Below, piece after piece: positions 17,757 through 28,040 of a DNA stretch of 34,329 nucleotides. The position numbers and the translations under genes were made by a program. The stretch covers positions 1 to 34,329 of the forward strand of contig JAFNIV010000017.1 of NCBI GenBank assembly GCA_017601145.1, in the 5' to 3' direction. The DNA comes from Candidatus Brockarchaeota archaeon (GTDB lineage: Archaea > Thermoproteota > EX4484-205 > JAAOZO01). Position 1 is the stretch's first letter. Every line of letters begins with the position of its first letter. The notes beneath the pieces were generated by a model. That model searched no databases, was not told where the DNA came from, and saw only the letters and a list, made by a program, of their open reading frames with translations.

Positions 17757-18995
17757 ATGAAAAAACTAATGACTGGAAATGAAGCAGCTGCATGGGGAGC
17801 AAGGTTAGCAGAAGTTGATTACATTCCAAACTTTCCAATTACACCCCAAACTGAAATAATTGAAACTTTATCAAAATGGATAAGAGAAGGAGAAATGAAG
17901 GCTGTTTTTAGAACTATGGATTCTGAGCATTCTATGTTAACTGCTGCTGGTTCTGCATCAGCTACAGGAGCCAGAGTTTTTACCGCGACTTCAAGTCAAG
18001 GGCTACTTTATGCTTTTGAAATGCTTTACAACTTATCTGGGTGGAGAGTTCCAGTTGTTATGGTAAATGTTTCTAGAGGATTATCGGCTCCAATAACTTT
18101 AGAACCTGATCACAACGACATACTGAGCGCTAGAGATAGCGGGTTCTTACAGATACATTGTGAAACTGCGCAAGAGATCTTAGACTCAATACTTGTTGCT
18201 TACAAAATTTCAGAAGACAAGAGAGTAATGCTTCCAACTATTGTTAATTTTGATGGATTTTATTTATCGTTTACTAGAGAAATCGTTGATGTTCCAAAAT
18301 TAGAAGACGTAAGAAAGTTCTTACCGGAGTATAAGCCTACACATACATTCTTTAAAGCAAGCAAACCTCTTGCGCAAGGAACACCAGTTTTAAACAGTTC
18401 TCTTTACTCATACTTTAGATACCAAGTACATAGAGCTATGGAGAATGCTCTAGATGTTTATAAGGAAGTAAAAGAAGAATTCAATAAAAAATTTGGGAGA
18501 CCTATTGATGAGGTTGAAACCTATATGATGGACGATGCGGAGTACGCATTACTTATGACAAATAGCTTTTCTACAAAAGGGAAAAAAGCAGTTATAAAAA
18601 TGAGAGAAAAGAAAATAAATGTTGGTCTGATAAAGCTAAGGCTCTTCAGACCATTTCCAACGAAAGAATTAATGAAACAAACAAGAGGCTTAAAAGGACT
18701 AGCGATCATAGACCAAAACATTTCACCTGGGAAAGGAGGTGTGATTTATTCAGAAGTTTCTAGTGAACTTTATAACTATGAAGAGAAACCTAAAGTGATA
18801 ACTTCCTTTATAGGTGGTCTAGGAGGAAAAAATATTAGTGAAACTGAGTTTGAATTTGCTATAAATTACACAAGGAAAGTTTATGAAGAAAGAACCACAC
18901 TAAGAGTACCAATTTTGCTGTTTACAGAAGAAGATAAGAAAACAAGTAAAACGCTAATTGATATTGCTCATGGAGGCGAGAAAAATGAAGCTTGA
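17757..18995 (+). CDS. porA: 2-oxoacid:ferredoxin oxidoreductase alpha subunit
   Basis: LMTGNEAAAWGARLAEVDYIPNFPITPQTEIIE, MDSEHSMLTAAGSASATGARVFTATSSQGL. Start ATG 17757. Confidence 0.9.
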   Translation: MKKLMTGNEAAAWGARLAEVDYIPNFPITPQTEIIETLSKWIREGEMKAVFRTMDSEHSMLTAAGSASATGARVFTATSSQGLLYAFEMLYNLSGWRVPVVMVNVSRGLSAPITLEPDHNDILSARDSGFLQIHCETAQEILDSILVAYKISEDKRVMLPTIVNFDGFYLSFTREIVDVPKLEDVRKFLPEYKPTHTFFKASKPLAQGTPVLNSSLYSYFRYQVHRAMENALDVYKEVKEEFNKKFGRPIDEVETYMMDDAEYALLMTNSFSTKGKKAVIKMREKKINVGLIKLRLFRPFPTKELMKQTRGLKGLAIIDQNISPGKGGVIYSEVSSELYNYEEKPKVITSFIGGLGGKNISETEFEFAINYTRKVYEERTTLRVPILLFTEEDKKTSKTLIDIAHGGEKNEA

Positions 18996-19926
18996 AAAAA
19001 AGATTAAAACAATTTTCGATATACCAATTCAAGAATATGTAGCACCTGGCGGTATCTTTTGTCAAGGATGTGGAGCAATACTCGCAGCAAGACTTATACT
19101 TAAATTACTTGGAGAAAGAACAGTCGTAGTTAATGCTGCAGGATGCTTTACTTTAGCAGTTGTATATCCATATACTGTATTTAAAGCTTCTTGGCTCTAT
19201 ACTGCAATGGCATGCGCACCTGCAGGTGCACAAGGCATTAGAGATGCTTTAGACATACTAATTGAGAAGAGAAAAATAGACAAGAATGAAGACCTAAACA
19301 TACTTGTAGTAACAGGAGATGGAGCTGCAAGTTCAATTGGATTACAAAGTACGATCACAGCAATACACAGAAATTTAGATTTTTGGTATTTAGCTTACGA
19401 TAACCAAGCTTTTATGAATACAGGAGCACAAAAAACTGAAACAACTCCATTTGGAGCAGCAACCTCAACAACAAAACCAACCAGTCTTTCTCCACTTGGG
19501 ACAGAACAGGAACCATTAGACCTATTCAGTGTTTGGGTTTCGGCTGGAGCACCATACGTAGCAACTGTATCGCCTTCTTATCCTGTCGACTTCTTAGACA
19601 AAGTAGAAAGAGCAAAAGAAATAAAAGGCCCGAAGCTTTTCCATTGTCTTTCTGGATGTCCGCCTGGATGGAACTACGAACCAGCTCTTACAATAAAAGT
19701 TGGGAGGTTAGCTGTAGAGAGTGGAGTTTGGGCACTTAAGGAAGCTGTAAACGGAACTATAAAACACACCTATATTCCAAAGAAGAGAATTCCAGTAGAA
19801 GAGTACTTAAAAATTCAAGGGAGGTTTGAGCATCTATTTAAACCTGTGAAGAACAAAGAAGCAATAGAAGAAATTCAAAGAAAGGTAGATAAATATTGGG
19901 AATATGAACTACATGATGCCAAATAG
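18985..19926 (+). CDS. porB: 2-oxoacid:ferredoxin oxidoreductase beta subunit (TPP)
   Basis: GGIFCQGCGAILAARL, VVTGDGAASSIGLQSTITAIHRNLDFWYLAYDNQAFMNTGAQKT. Start ATG 18985 with upstream GGAGG. Confidence 0.9.
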   Translation: MKLEKKIKTIFDIPIQEYVAPGGIFCQGCGAILAARLILKLLGERTVVVNAAGCFTLAVVYPYTVFKASWLYTAMACAPAGAQGIRDALDILIEKRKIDKNEDLNILVVTGDGAASSIGLQSTITAIHRNLDFWYLAYDNQAFMNTGAQKTETTPFGAATSTTKPTSLSPLGTEQEPLDLFSVWVSAGAPYVATVSPSYPVDFLDKVERAKEIKGPKLFHCLSGCPPGWNYEPALTIKVGRLAVESGVWALKEAVNGTIKHTYIPKKRIPVEEYLKIQGRFEHLFKPVKNKEAIEEIQRKVDKYWEYELHDAK

Positions 19927-20055
19927 AATTATAATTAGTAGTTTCGAATTATGTAACTTTTATTCTAGACTTACCAATAATTAAACAAACCATAACTAAA
20001 GAATATGAGTCAAAACGGTAGTGTTTATACTTTTCAAGAAAACTAAAGAGAGAAT

Positions 20056-21318
20056 TTAAAGTTTGTAGCCTCTTTCTTTAAAGTAGTCTTGAACTTTCTT
20101 TTTTATGTCTTCTGGTATTTCTCTCGAAAACGGAAGCACTTCTGCGTTTGCCACTCTAAATAAAAAGTTAAAAACCACTAGTTCAACATTTCTAAAACCA
20201 ATAGGCGCTGCAAACCTCAGGTCATCATCAGGAGTATGATTAAAAAATCCAGCACCGCTTCTTCTAAAGAAGCTTACAGAAGGTACACTATTATAAGAAA
20301 AGAAATTGCTGTCAGAACTCATGATATCTTGATTAACCCTCAAGTTTATCCCAAGTTCCTTTGAAATAGTCTCAACGTAAGTCTTTAGCTCCTGATTTCC
20401 AGTTACTATTGCATTGCATCCCCCAATTGCACCACCATTTACGTCTAAATTTATCATAAGCTTTACTTTTTCTAGTTCTTCTTTGTGGTTATTGCAATAG
20501 TTTATAGAACCTCTTAATCCAAGCTCCTCTCCAGAAAATAAAATAAATCTAATCGTTCTCTTTGTATCAAGTTTAGAAATAATCTTTGCAATTTCCATTA
20601 GAAGAGCGGTTCCTCCAGCATTGTCTATGATTCCAGGAGCATTGTAAACGCTATCGTAATGGGCACCAACCACTATTACTTCGTCAGGATATATGCTACC
20701 TTCTTTCTCAAAAATTATGTTGCTAGCAACTGCTTCACGCTTTTCTTGCAACAAAACTAACTTAACCTTTTTTGCCTTCTTTTTCACCAGATTTACGGCA
20801 TCTTCAAAACTTATAAATACTGTTGGTACACTGAATTTTTCACTTACTTCAGGCAAGCGAGCAACATGAGAAGGCTTTCTTCCTGGCGCACTTTCACTTA
20901 CGATTATTCCTTTTGGATCATAGTTCTTTAACTCAAGTAAGACATTAAAACTTGGCGGTAACTCTGAAAGTAAAAATATGCTATTCTTAGCTTTCAACAA
21001 TAGATGTCTGTCACCTGTTTCCACGTAATTCAATGGTGCAGTTATTCCTTCTTCAGGAGTAGACCCACTGAAACCTAAACCTTCGCATTCTATTTTCTCT
21101 GTCCATGGCTCAACAACAAAAAGTTCACTCCTTATTATTTTGTAGGTGTTTGTTGCGAACTCTTCAAACTTTACTTTGTATCCTGCTTCTTCCATTGCTT
21201 TTGTAATAAACTCTCTCGCTTTCTTTTCTCCTTCAGAACCAGCAAATCGTTCATGATTTAACTGAGTTAAAAAATAGTAAGCTTCTTCGCCTAGAGAGTT
21301 TTCATCAATATTTTCCAT
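20056..21318 (-). CDS. M28-family zinc peptidase with PA-type insert
   Basis: VVGAHYDSVYNAPGIIDNAGGTALLMEIAKI, FILFSGEELGLRGSINYCNNH, HTPDDDL. Confidence 0.9.
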   Translation of the reverse strand: MENIDENSLGEEAYYFLTQLNHERFAGSEGEKKAREFITKAMEEAGYKVKFEEFATNTYKIIRSELFVVEPWTEKIECEGLGFSGSTPEEGITAPLNYVETGDRHLLLKAKNSIFLLSELPPSFNVLLELKNYDPKGIIVSESAPGRKPSHVARLPEVSEKFSVPTVFISFEDAVNLVKKKAKKVKLVLLQEKREAVASNIIFEKEGSIYPDEVIVVGAHYDSVYNAPGIIDNAGGTALLMEIAKIISKLDTKRTIRFILFSGEELGLRGSINYCNNHKEELEKVKLMINLDVNGGAIGGCNAIVTGNQELKTYVETISKELGINLRVNQDIMSSDSNFFSYNSVPSVSFFRRSGAGFFNHTPDDDLRFAAPIGFRNVELVVFNFLFRVANAEVLPFSREIPEDIKKKVQDYFKERGYKL

Positions 21319-21430
21319 TTGTTTCCTAGTTTATTTAGAAGTTATTTAAAGCTTTCATTAATTAATAAAAATACGAACTAAATTTTTGAAATAGGAATAA
21401 GAAAAAGTTTAGATAAAACAAGTACATTTC

Positions 21431-22714
21431 TTAAGTTTCAGAAGATTCTTTCTTTGAAAACTCTTGAACTAACTCTTGTGCTCTATCGAATCTTATTTTC
21501 TTTTCTTTTACCATTTGTTCTGCAACCTTCTCTATTAAATCTCCTGTTGCTCCAGCTTGTATCGCTATGTTTCTTGCATGCAAACGCATATGACCAAGCT
21601 GGATACCTTCTAAAGCTAGAGCTCTTAAAGCTGCGAAGTTTTGAGCTAAACCAACTGCAACCATAACTCTAGCTAACTCTGTAGCAGTTTTCACACCAAG
21701 AATCTTTACAGCAACTTTTGCTATTGGATGTACTTTAGTAGCGCCTCCTATTAGTCCAACTGCCATTGGCATTTCTAATGTTCCAACTAAGTCACCATTT
21801 TCGTCTTTTTCCCAGTGACTTAATGGCAAGTACCTTCCAGTCCTTGCGGCATAAGCATGCGCACCAGCTTCTATTGCTCTATGATCTTGGCATGTTGCTA
21901 AAGCTACTGCTATAACTCCGTTCATTATCCCCTTGTTGTGAGTAGCAGCACGATATGGATCAGAAGCAGCGAAGGCATAAGCCTTTATTATAGCATCTAC
22001 AGCTTCTTCCCCGCCTATTTCTTCTTTGGCTATTGTTGCTCTAGCTCTTACTATTCTTCTATCGGCTAAGTTTGAGATTATTCTTAGATAAACTTTACCT
22101 CCAGTTATCTTTTCAATGTATGGAGCTACAGCCTCAGACATTGTATTTACAGCATTAGCACCCATGGCATCTCTAACATCAACTAGAAGATGCGTAATTA
22201 CCATTGGTCCTACTTCAGTATCAATTACTCTAGCTTCTAGATCTTTTGCTCCTCCTCCAAATTTAACTAAAGTTGGATCTTGGTCATTAGCTAATTTAAT
22301 TATTTCCTGTTTATGTTCAAGAATTTTTAGTTTAGCTGCCCAAGGATCCTTTACACCAGTTAACTGGATTTGCCCTATCATTACTGGATCTGTTGCACTA
22401 GTGAAAATGCCTCCCTTTGACCTCATTATCTTCGCTGCATTGCTAGCCGCTGCTACAACAGATGTTTCTTCGATAACCATAGGCACTATGTAATCTTTTT
22501 CATCAATTAGGAAGTTTAAAGCCACTGCAAAAGGATAAGACATTGTTCCTATTACGTTTTCTATCATTCTATCAGCAATATCAAAGCTAATGTTGCCTTC
22601 TTTAAACAAAAGTTGTGTTTCTTCTTTTGTCAGATTTGCAAACTCAACCACTTTTTTTAATCTTTCTTCTACCGAAAAGTTATAGAAACCCGGTATTCTT
22701 GAAGACTTGCTCAT
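21431..22714 (-). CDS. mvaA: Class II hydroxymethylglutaryl-CoA reductase
   Basis: SRIPGFYNFSVEERL, VIEETSVVAAASNAAKIMR, VDVRDAMGANAVNTMSEAVAP, ATHNKGIMNGV, LGHMRLHARNIA (class II signatures). Start trimmed to ATG 22714. Confidence 0.93.
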   Translation of the reverse strand: MSKSSRIPGFYNFSVEERLKKVVEFANLTKEETQLLFKEGNISFDIADRMIENVIGTMSYPFAVALNFLIDEKDYIVPMVIEETSVVAAASNAAKIMRSKGGIFTSATDPVMIGQIQLTGVKDPWAAKLKILEHKQEIIKLANDQDPTLVKFGGGAKDLEARVIDTEVGPMVITHLLVDVRDAMGANAVNTMSEAVAPYIEKITGGKVYLRIISNLADRRIVRARATIAKEEIGGEEAVDAIIKAYAFAASDPYRAATHNKGIMNGVIAVALATCQDHRAIEAGAHAYAARTGRYLPLSHWEKDENGDLVGTLEMPMAVGLIGGATKVHPIAKVAVKILGVKTATELARVMVAVGLAQNFAALRALALEGIQLGHMRLHARNIAIQAGATGDLIEKVAEQMVKEKKIRFDRAQELVQEFSKKESSET

Positions 22715-22971
22715 ACCTTTAGTTAGAAACAAATGGTTAAAAAGTTTTACTAATACTTAATGAGGTTGCAACTTAAAATACTGATACTCTTTAAATACTT
22801 TTTTATAGTTCAAGATATTAAGCTAAAAACTAAGCTATTTTAGCCCTTACTCTTGTTAAGGCAAGATCTATATTTTACCTTATTAACAAATTACTTTGTT
22901 GGAAAGCTAAATTTATTTAAAGCTTATAACCTGAAGAGAGAGTCAAGCTACTGCTAAAATTTTTTATGATT

Positions 22972-22987
22972 TAAAAGGAACCTTTTA
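22972..22987. terminator. Perfect inverted repeat downstream of the acd operon
   Basis: TAAAAGG-AA-CCTTTTA just past the ACD beta stop. Possible terminator/attenuator for the minus-strand operon. Confidence 0.3.
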
Positions 22988-23024
22988 GCTATAATTCTGA
23001 AAACAAAGCTGAATTAATCTATCC

Positions 23025-23702
23025 TTACTTTAGTACCATTTTTGCATCTACAACTGTAGCTTTATCTTTGTCTAAGATTATTGGATTTAAGTCTAAACCT
23101 AAGATATAATTTTTGTACTTTCTACCTATGTCTGAAAGTTTTAAAACTAAGTCTACAAAGGCATCCTTGTTAACTTTTATTCCCCTAAAGCCTTCCAACA
23201 AATCTTTTCCTCTTAGTTCTTCTATCATCTGTAATATATCATCCTTAGAAACGGGGACCACCCTAGTTGAAGTATCTTTGTATATCTCGGTGTATATGCC
23301 ACCAACACCAATCATAATACACATTCCAAAGTTACTGTCGTAAACTAAACCGGAGATCATCTCAACATTACCATTTACCATCTCTTCAACTATTAATTTT
23401 TCTTCTTTAAACTTTTTCTTAAAAACTATAACAGACTTTTTAAGTTCTGATCTATCTTTTATATTTAATACAACTCCACCAACATCTGTTTTATGAATAA
23501 ATTTACTTGAAGAAACTTTTAGTGCAACTGGAAAATGCAGTCTACTTGTTTTTTCTAGATCAGACAACTTATCTATTAACACATAACGCGGAACGTTTAT
23601 TCCTTCCTCCTTGAGTAGCGGCTTAACTAAGTGCTCTGGAATTACTTTGTTTTTTGTTTTAAAAGAGTAGCTTAAGATCTCTTGAAAATATTTTTTGTTC
23701 AT
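23025..23702 (-). CDS. acdB: ADP-forming acetate/acyl-CoA ligase (acetyl-CoA synthetase) beta subunit
   Basis: ATP-grasp_5 motifs: FPVALKVSSSKFIHKTDVGGVVLNI, FGMCIMIGVGGIYTEIYKDTSTRVVPVS. Confidence 0.88.
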   Translation of the reverse strand: MNKKYFQEILSYSFKTKNKVIPEHLVKPLLKEEGINVPRYVLIDKLSDLEKTSRLHFPVALKVSSSKFIHKTDVGGVVLNIKDRSELKKSVIVFKKKFKEEKLIVEEMVNGNVEMISGLVYDSNFGMCIMIGVGGIYTEIYKDTSTRVVPVSKDDILQMIEELRGKDLLEGFRGIKVNKDAFVDLVLKLSDIGRKYKNYILGLDLNPIILDKDKATVVDAKMVLK

Positions 23703-25159
23703 AATAGCTCACTCACCTTTCTAAACTTAAATTTTCCTTTTTTCTTTACCTTCATTAAATACTTTCCTCTCTCATAAAGAACTCTGAGGGAAAGCACTGC
23801 TCGCCTTATATCAGGAAAAACAGGAACTTCTAATGCTTCAAGCTTTCTTATCACTTCTTCTGAATATGACCCTCCAATGATACAAGGAACCATTGGTTTT
23901 TTTCCATTTTTAAACCACCATTCTGTAATATCAATCAATTTATCTGTTGTTAGGGGAGTTTGAATTAAAGGAAATGCTAAAACACCATCAACGTTTTCAT
24001 CTTCATTTACAACTTTAAATGCATAATCAAACATTTCGTCTGTTACGTTTCCAGTAAGATCGATTGGATTGTCAACTGAAGCGAAGCTTGGTAGTTTTTC
24101 CCTTAATTTTAGTTTTGAATGAGCAGAAAGCTCAGCCATCTTTAAACCTCCACCTACACTACTATCTTCGATATAGTCTGTTGCGATTACTCCATAACCT
24201 CCACCTGAAGTTACTACTGCCACTCTTGGTCCAAACATTGGTTTTTGATATGCAAGAATACGAGAGTAATCAAAAAGTTCAAGCATATCATTTGCTTTGA
24301 TTACTCCAACTTGTTTAAAGGCTCCATCTATGACTTGACTAGTCTTAGCCATTGAGCCTGTATGCAACATAGCAGCTTTAGCTCCAGCTTCTGTTCTTCC
24401 GGCTTTTAGTATTATTATTGGTTTGAAAGGAGTTATCTTTTTACACAGTTTTAATAAACGATGACCGTCTACGATGCTTTCTAGATGCATACAAATAACT
24501 TTAGTATCTTTTTCATTGAAAAACAGTTCTAGCATGTCGTTCTCGTTAACGTCTAGTTTATTTCCTAACCCAATAAAAGCAGATATGCCATAATGATGAC
24601 ACTCAGCCATATCCATAAAACCAACTGCTGAAGCACCACTTTGCGAAATATAAGCTATAGGACCACTACTTGGTCTTTTTGATTTTTCTCTTACAACGAA
24701 CATAGAATCTAGATTAACACTTGGAACATACACACCTAAAGTATTTGGTCCAAGTACTACTAGGTCAGTATTTGAGATTTTATTTCTGATTTCGTCTTCT
24801 AGCTTTCTTCCTTGCTCTCCAGTTTCACTGAAGCCACTAGAGATTATTATAGCAGCCTTAACATTCTTTTTTATACAGTCATCAATTACACTTAAAATAT
24901 TTTTTGCAGGTATTGCAATTATTGCAAGATCAACTTCTTCTGGGATATCAGTTAAACTACTGTATGTCTTGGCACCATCGATCGCTTCTTGTTTAATATT
25001 AACAGGATATTTTTTTCCAGGAAAGCTTTGTAAATAGCTCCACATAATTCCACCAATTTTTGATTTATTTGCAGAAGCACCTACTAAAGCAATACTCTTT
25101 GGGCGAATTAAGTAACTTAAGTTTAAGTACTTTTTCTTTTTTTGTTCAACAGCAAGCAT
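23699..25159 (-). CDS. acdA: ADP-forming acetate/acyl-CoA ligase alpha subunit
   Basis: LIRPKSIALVGASANKSKIGG, VLGPNTLGVYVPS, IAYISQSGASAVGFMD, LKAGRTEAGAKAAMLHTGSMA. Start trimmed to ATG 25159. Confidence 0.9.
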   Translation of the reverse strand: MLAVEQKKKKYLNLSYLIRPKSIALVGASANKSKIGGIMWSYLQSFPGKKYPVNIKQEAIDGAKTYSSLTDIPEEVDLAIIAIPAKNILSVIDDCIKKNVKAAIIISSGFSETGEQGRKLEDEIRNKISNTDLVVLGPNTLGVYVPSVNLDSMFVVREKSKRPSSGPIAYISQSGASAVGFMDMAECHHYGISAFIGLGNKLDVNENDMLELFFNEKDTKVICMHLESIVDGHRLLKLCKKITPFKPIIILKAGRTEAGAKAAMLHTGSMAKTSQVIDGAFKQVGVIKANDMLELFDYSRILAYQKPMFGPRVAVVTSGGGYGVIATDYIEDSSVGGGLKMAELSAHSKLKLREKLPSFASVDNPIDLTGNVTDEMFDYAFKVVNEDENVDGVLAFPLIQTPLTTDKLIDITEWWFKNGKKPMVPCIIGGSYSEEVIRKLEALEVPVFPDIRRAVLSLRVLYERGKYLMKVKKKGKFKFRKVSELL

Positions 25160-25166
25160 TTTCAAT

Positions 25167-26279
25167 TTACGTTGAAACTTGCTTAATATAATCTTCAAGA
25201 CTCTCTATTATTTTCACTTTTCTCTTACTAACTATTCTTTCAATCTTACTTATAAAGGATTCAATTTCAGCTCCTTCAAGTATTCCAATCTCAAGATGAA
25301 ATTCTCTTTTTTCCATTGGAGAAATTCTTTCTAAAGTTCCGAGCTTTCTTTCAACGTCCCTTCCAAGAACAAGACAGTTTGCAGGCTCTATGCCTAGAAC
25401 ATATTCACCTTCCCCGCACATTTTCCACTCAATTAATCTTTTTAGTTCGTTTTTCTTAAATTTTATATAAACTCCTAAACCTCCATTTAATTTTGGGTTT
25501 ATTAATGCACCATATGAAAAGCCTTCTTCGTCTGCAACAGGAACATGAAAATAAACTCTTTCTTTGAAATCCTTTGTAGGCGATAAAAATTTGTCAAACT
25601 TTTCAGGCTCAATCCAAGCATCTTTGTCTCTGGGATAAACTCCAACTGTAGTTGAAATAAAGAAGGAATCTTCACTTAACAAAGGATATCCTAAGTTAAA
25701 ATGGTATATAATCATCAAAGGTTGTTCTCTCCAACCTTCGTTTGTTATTATGTCGCGTATTTTTATAGTCTTACTAAACAACTTCGTTTCTATCCTTCTA
25801 CTTAGGGATAGATTTGGCCCAAAAAAGCTTGATTCTTTTACTATGCCTTCAACAAACATAGTGTATTCATCATTTTCCCAGTAACCACCATAGTTTAAGT
25901 TTGAGGCAGGGGAATAAGAGATCCTTCCATGTAGACCAAGTTGTTCGCCCTCATCTACTGTTGGCTTTCCAGCATAAGTTAAGCCACACGTTGTTAACAA
26001 CCCTGCAAAGAAACCACGCAACCAACCATAATTTTCCGGCTCAAAGTAGTAAGGAGCAACATTTCCTGTCCAGCTTCTGTAACCTATTGCTAATCCCTTA
26101 TAGTCAGCTCTTGAGATATCTAAGCTACGATCGGCAAGAACTGTAAAGCTTAGACCTGAACTAGTTCTAAACTCGAAAGCTCTCACACCCTTTTCTTTCC
26201 CGTCAGCATACTCAAAGAAAGAAACCCCTCCGATTTGGCTTATGTCTCCAATACGTCTAAGAAGTTCCTCTTTTTTCAT
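25167..26279 (-). CDS. DUF4432/aldose-1-epimerase-like protein
   Basis: VRAFEFRTSSGLSFTVLADRSLDISRADYKGLAIGYRSWTG, GLLTTCGLTYAGKP, LGLHGRIS. Confidence 0.75.
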   Translation of the reverse strand: MKKEELLRRIGDISQIGGVSFFEYADGKEKGVRAFEFRTSSGLSFTVLADRSLDISRADYKGLAIGYRSWTGNVAPYYFEPENYGWLRGFFAGLLTTCGLTYAGKPTVDEGEQLGLHGRISYSPASNLNYGGYWENDEYTMFVEGIVKESSFFGPNLSLSRRIETKLFSKTIKIRDIITNEGWREQPLMIIYHFNLGYPLLSEDSFFISTTVGVYPRDKDAWIEPEKFDKFLSPTKDFKERVYFHVPVADEEGFSYGALINPKLNGGLGVYIKFKKNELKRLIEWKMCGEGEYVLGIEPANCLVLGRDVERKLGTLERISPMEKREFHLEIGILEGAEIESFISKIERIVSKRKVKIIESLEDYIKQVST

Positions 26280-26384
26280 TTTTCCTTCGCTTTATTATGC
26301 TTAAAGAAAGAATTTAACTTTTTCTGAGTAAACGGACTTCTATTTGTTGACTTACACGAAGTAGCTTTTTATACAGGATTTTTA

Positions 26385-27113
26385 GTGCATGACTCTGAAG
26401 GATTGAAAGCGCCAACAATATCAATAATAGTTCCAACACTTAACGAGGCACTATACATCAAAAGAACACTTATTTCATTAAGGTCACAAGAAATAGACTA
26501 TGACTACGAAATAATCATCTCAGACGGTTGTAGCGAAGATAATACTATAGAAATTGCAAGAGAGTATGCAGACAAAATTGTCGTGGAACCAAAAAGGACT
26601 ATTGCTGCTGGAAGGAATAAAGGAGCTTCTGTTGCAGAAGGAAAGATTTTAGTTTTTTGTACAGCTGATACTTACTACCCAAGAAAATGGCTGAAGCTAG
26701 TCACTTCTCCAATAATAAAAGAAGGTTATGGTGTAGTTTTTGGACCACTTTATCCTCTCGATGGAAGCTTAATAGAAGATGTTTTTTCAAGACTATTTCT
26801 CTTACCGTATAGCTACTTTGCTTCTTTACTTAGATTTTATTATGTTGGGGGGGAGAACATCGCAATACGTAAGGATGTTTTTAAAAATCTGTCAGGATTT
26901 AACTCAGACTTGGTTACAAGTGAAGATACAGACCTTATAAAACGTGCTTCTAATATTGCGAAGGTAAAATTTGAGCTAAAAGCAGGAGTTTATGTGTCTA
27001 TGAGAAGAGTACATAAGTGGGGTTATGTTAATTACATTAAGTTTCACACTAGAAATTACATAAATTACCACTTTTTCAAGAGAACTTATAGTAAGTACGA
27101 ACCAGTAAGATAA
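26385..27113 (+). CDS. Family 2 glycosyltransferase
   Basis: ISIIVPTLNEALYIKRTLISLRSQ, IIISDGCSEDNTIEIA, GASVAEGKILVFCTADTYY. Confidence 0.88.
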   Translation: MHDSEGLKAPTISIIVPTLNEALYIKRTLISLRSQEIDYDYEIIISDGCSEDNTIEIAREYADKIVVEPKRTIAAGRNKGASVAEGKILVFCTADTYYPRKWLKLVTSPIIKEGYGVVFGPLYPLDGSLIEDVFSRLFLLPYSYFASLLRFYYVGGENIAIRKDVFKNLSGFNSDLVTSEDTDLIKRASNIAKVKFELKAGVYVSMRRVHKWGYVNYIKFHTRNYINYHFFKRTYSKYEPVR

Positions 27114-27148
27114 AAGAATTTCTTCATTTAACTAGTTGGCAAGGTAAG

Positions 27149-27949
27149 CTAAATTTTAGTTATTGTTACTTCGCTTCCTGTCTTCATACCAAGCTTTTCT
27201 GAAGCATTGCCTTGATTTATTGATAGCTCCAATACACCGATACTGTTTGCAAGTAAGGCTAATTGACCAACATCAACATCAGAATACGTAAAAACAAATT
27301 TAGCAGGATGAACTTCTTCTTTTGAAGAAGAAACAATTACGTAATCTCCTAAGTTTACTCCTATTTTTTTAAGATGCTCTTCGTTAGCATTAAGCACTAT
27401 ATTTCCAAAGCTATCAATAAACAAGACACTTGCTTTAATGAAGGATTCACCTATACTAATTTCCTCTGGTTCAAGTAAAGTTATACTATTTATCTTTTTC
27501 CCAAGCTCATCTAGTTTTACACTCTTAGAAATATAGGCAGCAACATAGGAATATACATCGCGTCCATGAAATGTTTTTGAGACATTTTTACTGATGTATT
27601 TTTCGTTTTCTATTTCCCAACAATCAAATATCTTTCCACTTATAACTCCAGTAAAGATACCATTATCTGGACCAATGAATATCTTATTGTCAACTTTTAG
27701 AACTATGTTTTTTCGACTACTTCCTACACCAGGGTCTACAACTGCGATAAATATTGTACCTGGAGGGAAATACTCTACAGTTTTACTAAGTAAAAACGAG
27801 GCCTGTCGTATGTTGTGGCGTTCTACAGAATTTGTTATTTCTATTATTGTCACCTCTTTGTTAATTGATAAGATGACACCTTTCATTTGAGCCACATAGA
27901 TGCTTCCTTCTCCAAAGTCTGTAAGTATTGCTATTATCGATCTTTTCAA
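27149..27949 (-). CDS. SAM hydroxide adenosyltransferase/SAM hydrolase (DUF62 family)
   Basis: AILTDFGEGSIYVAQMKGVI, FIAVVDPGVGSSRKNIVLKVDNKIFIGPDNGIFTG, FHGRDVYSYVAAY. Confidence 0.9.
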   Translation of the reverse strand: MKRSIIAILTDFGEGSIYVAQMKGVILSINKEVTIIEITNSVERHNIRQASFLLSKTVEYFPPGTIFIAVVDPGVGSSRKNIVLKVDNKIFIGPDNGIFTGVISGKIFDCWEIENEKYISKNVSKTFHGRDVYSYVAAYISKSVKLDELGKKINSITLLEPEEISIGESFIKASVLFIDSFGNIVLNANEEHLKKIGVNLGDYVIVSSSKEEVHPAKFVFTYSDVDVGQLALLANSIGVLELSINQGNASEKLGMKTGSEVTITKI

Positions 27950-28040
27950 CTTTTTCCCTACTTTAATATTTGTAATTGTTTAAATATTTTTTGCTAAGAG
28001 CTAAAAAACATTAATAAGGCATTATTCCATTTCCTAAAGC

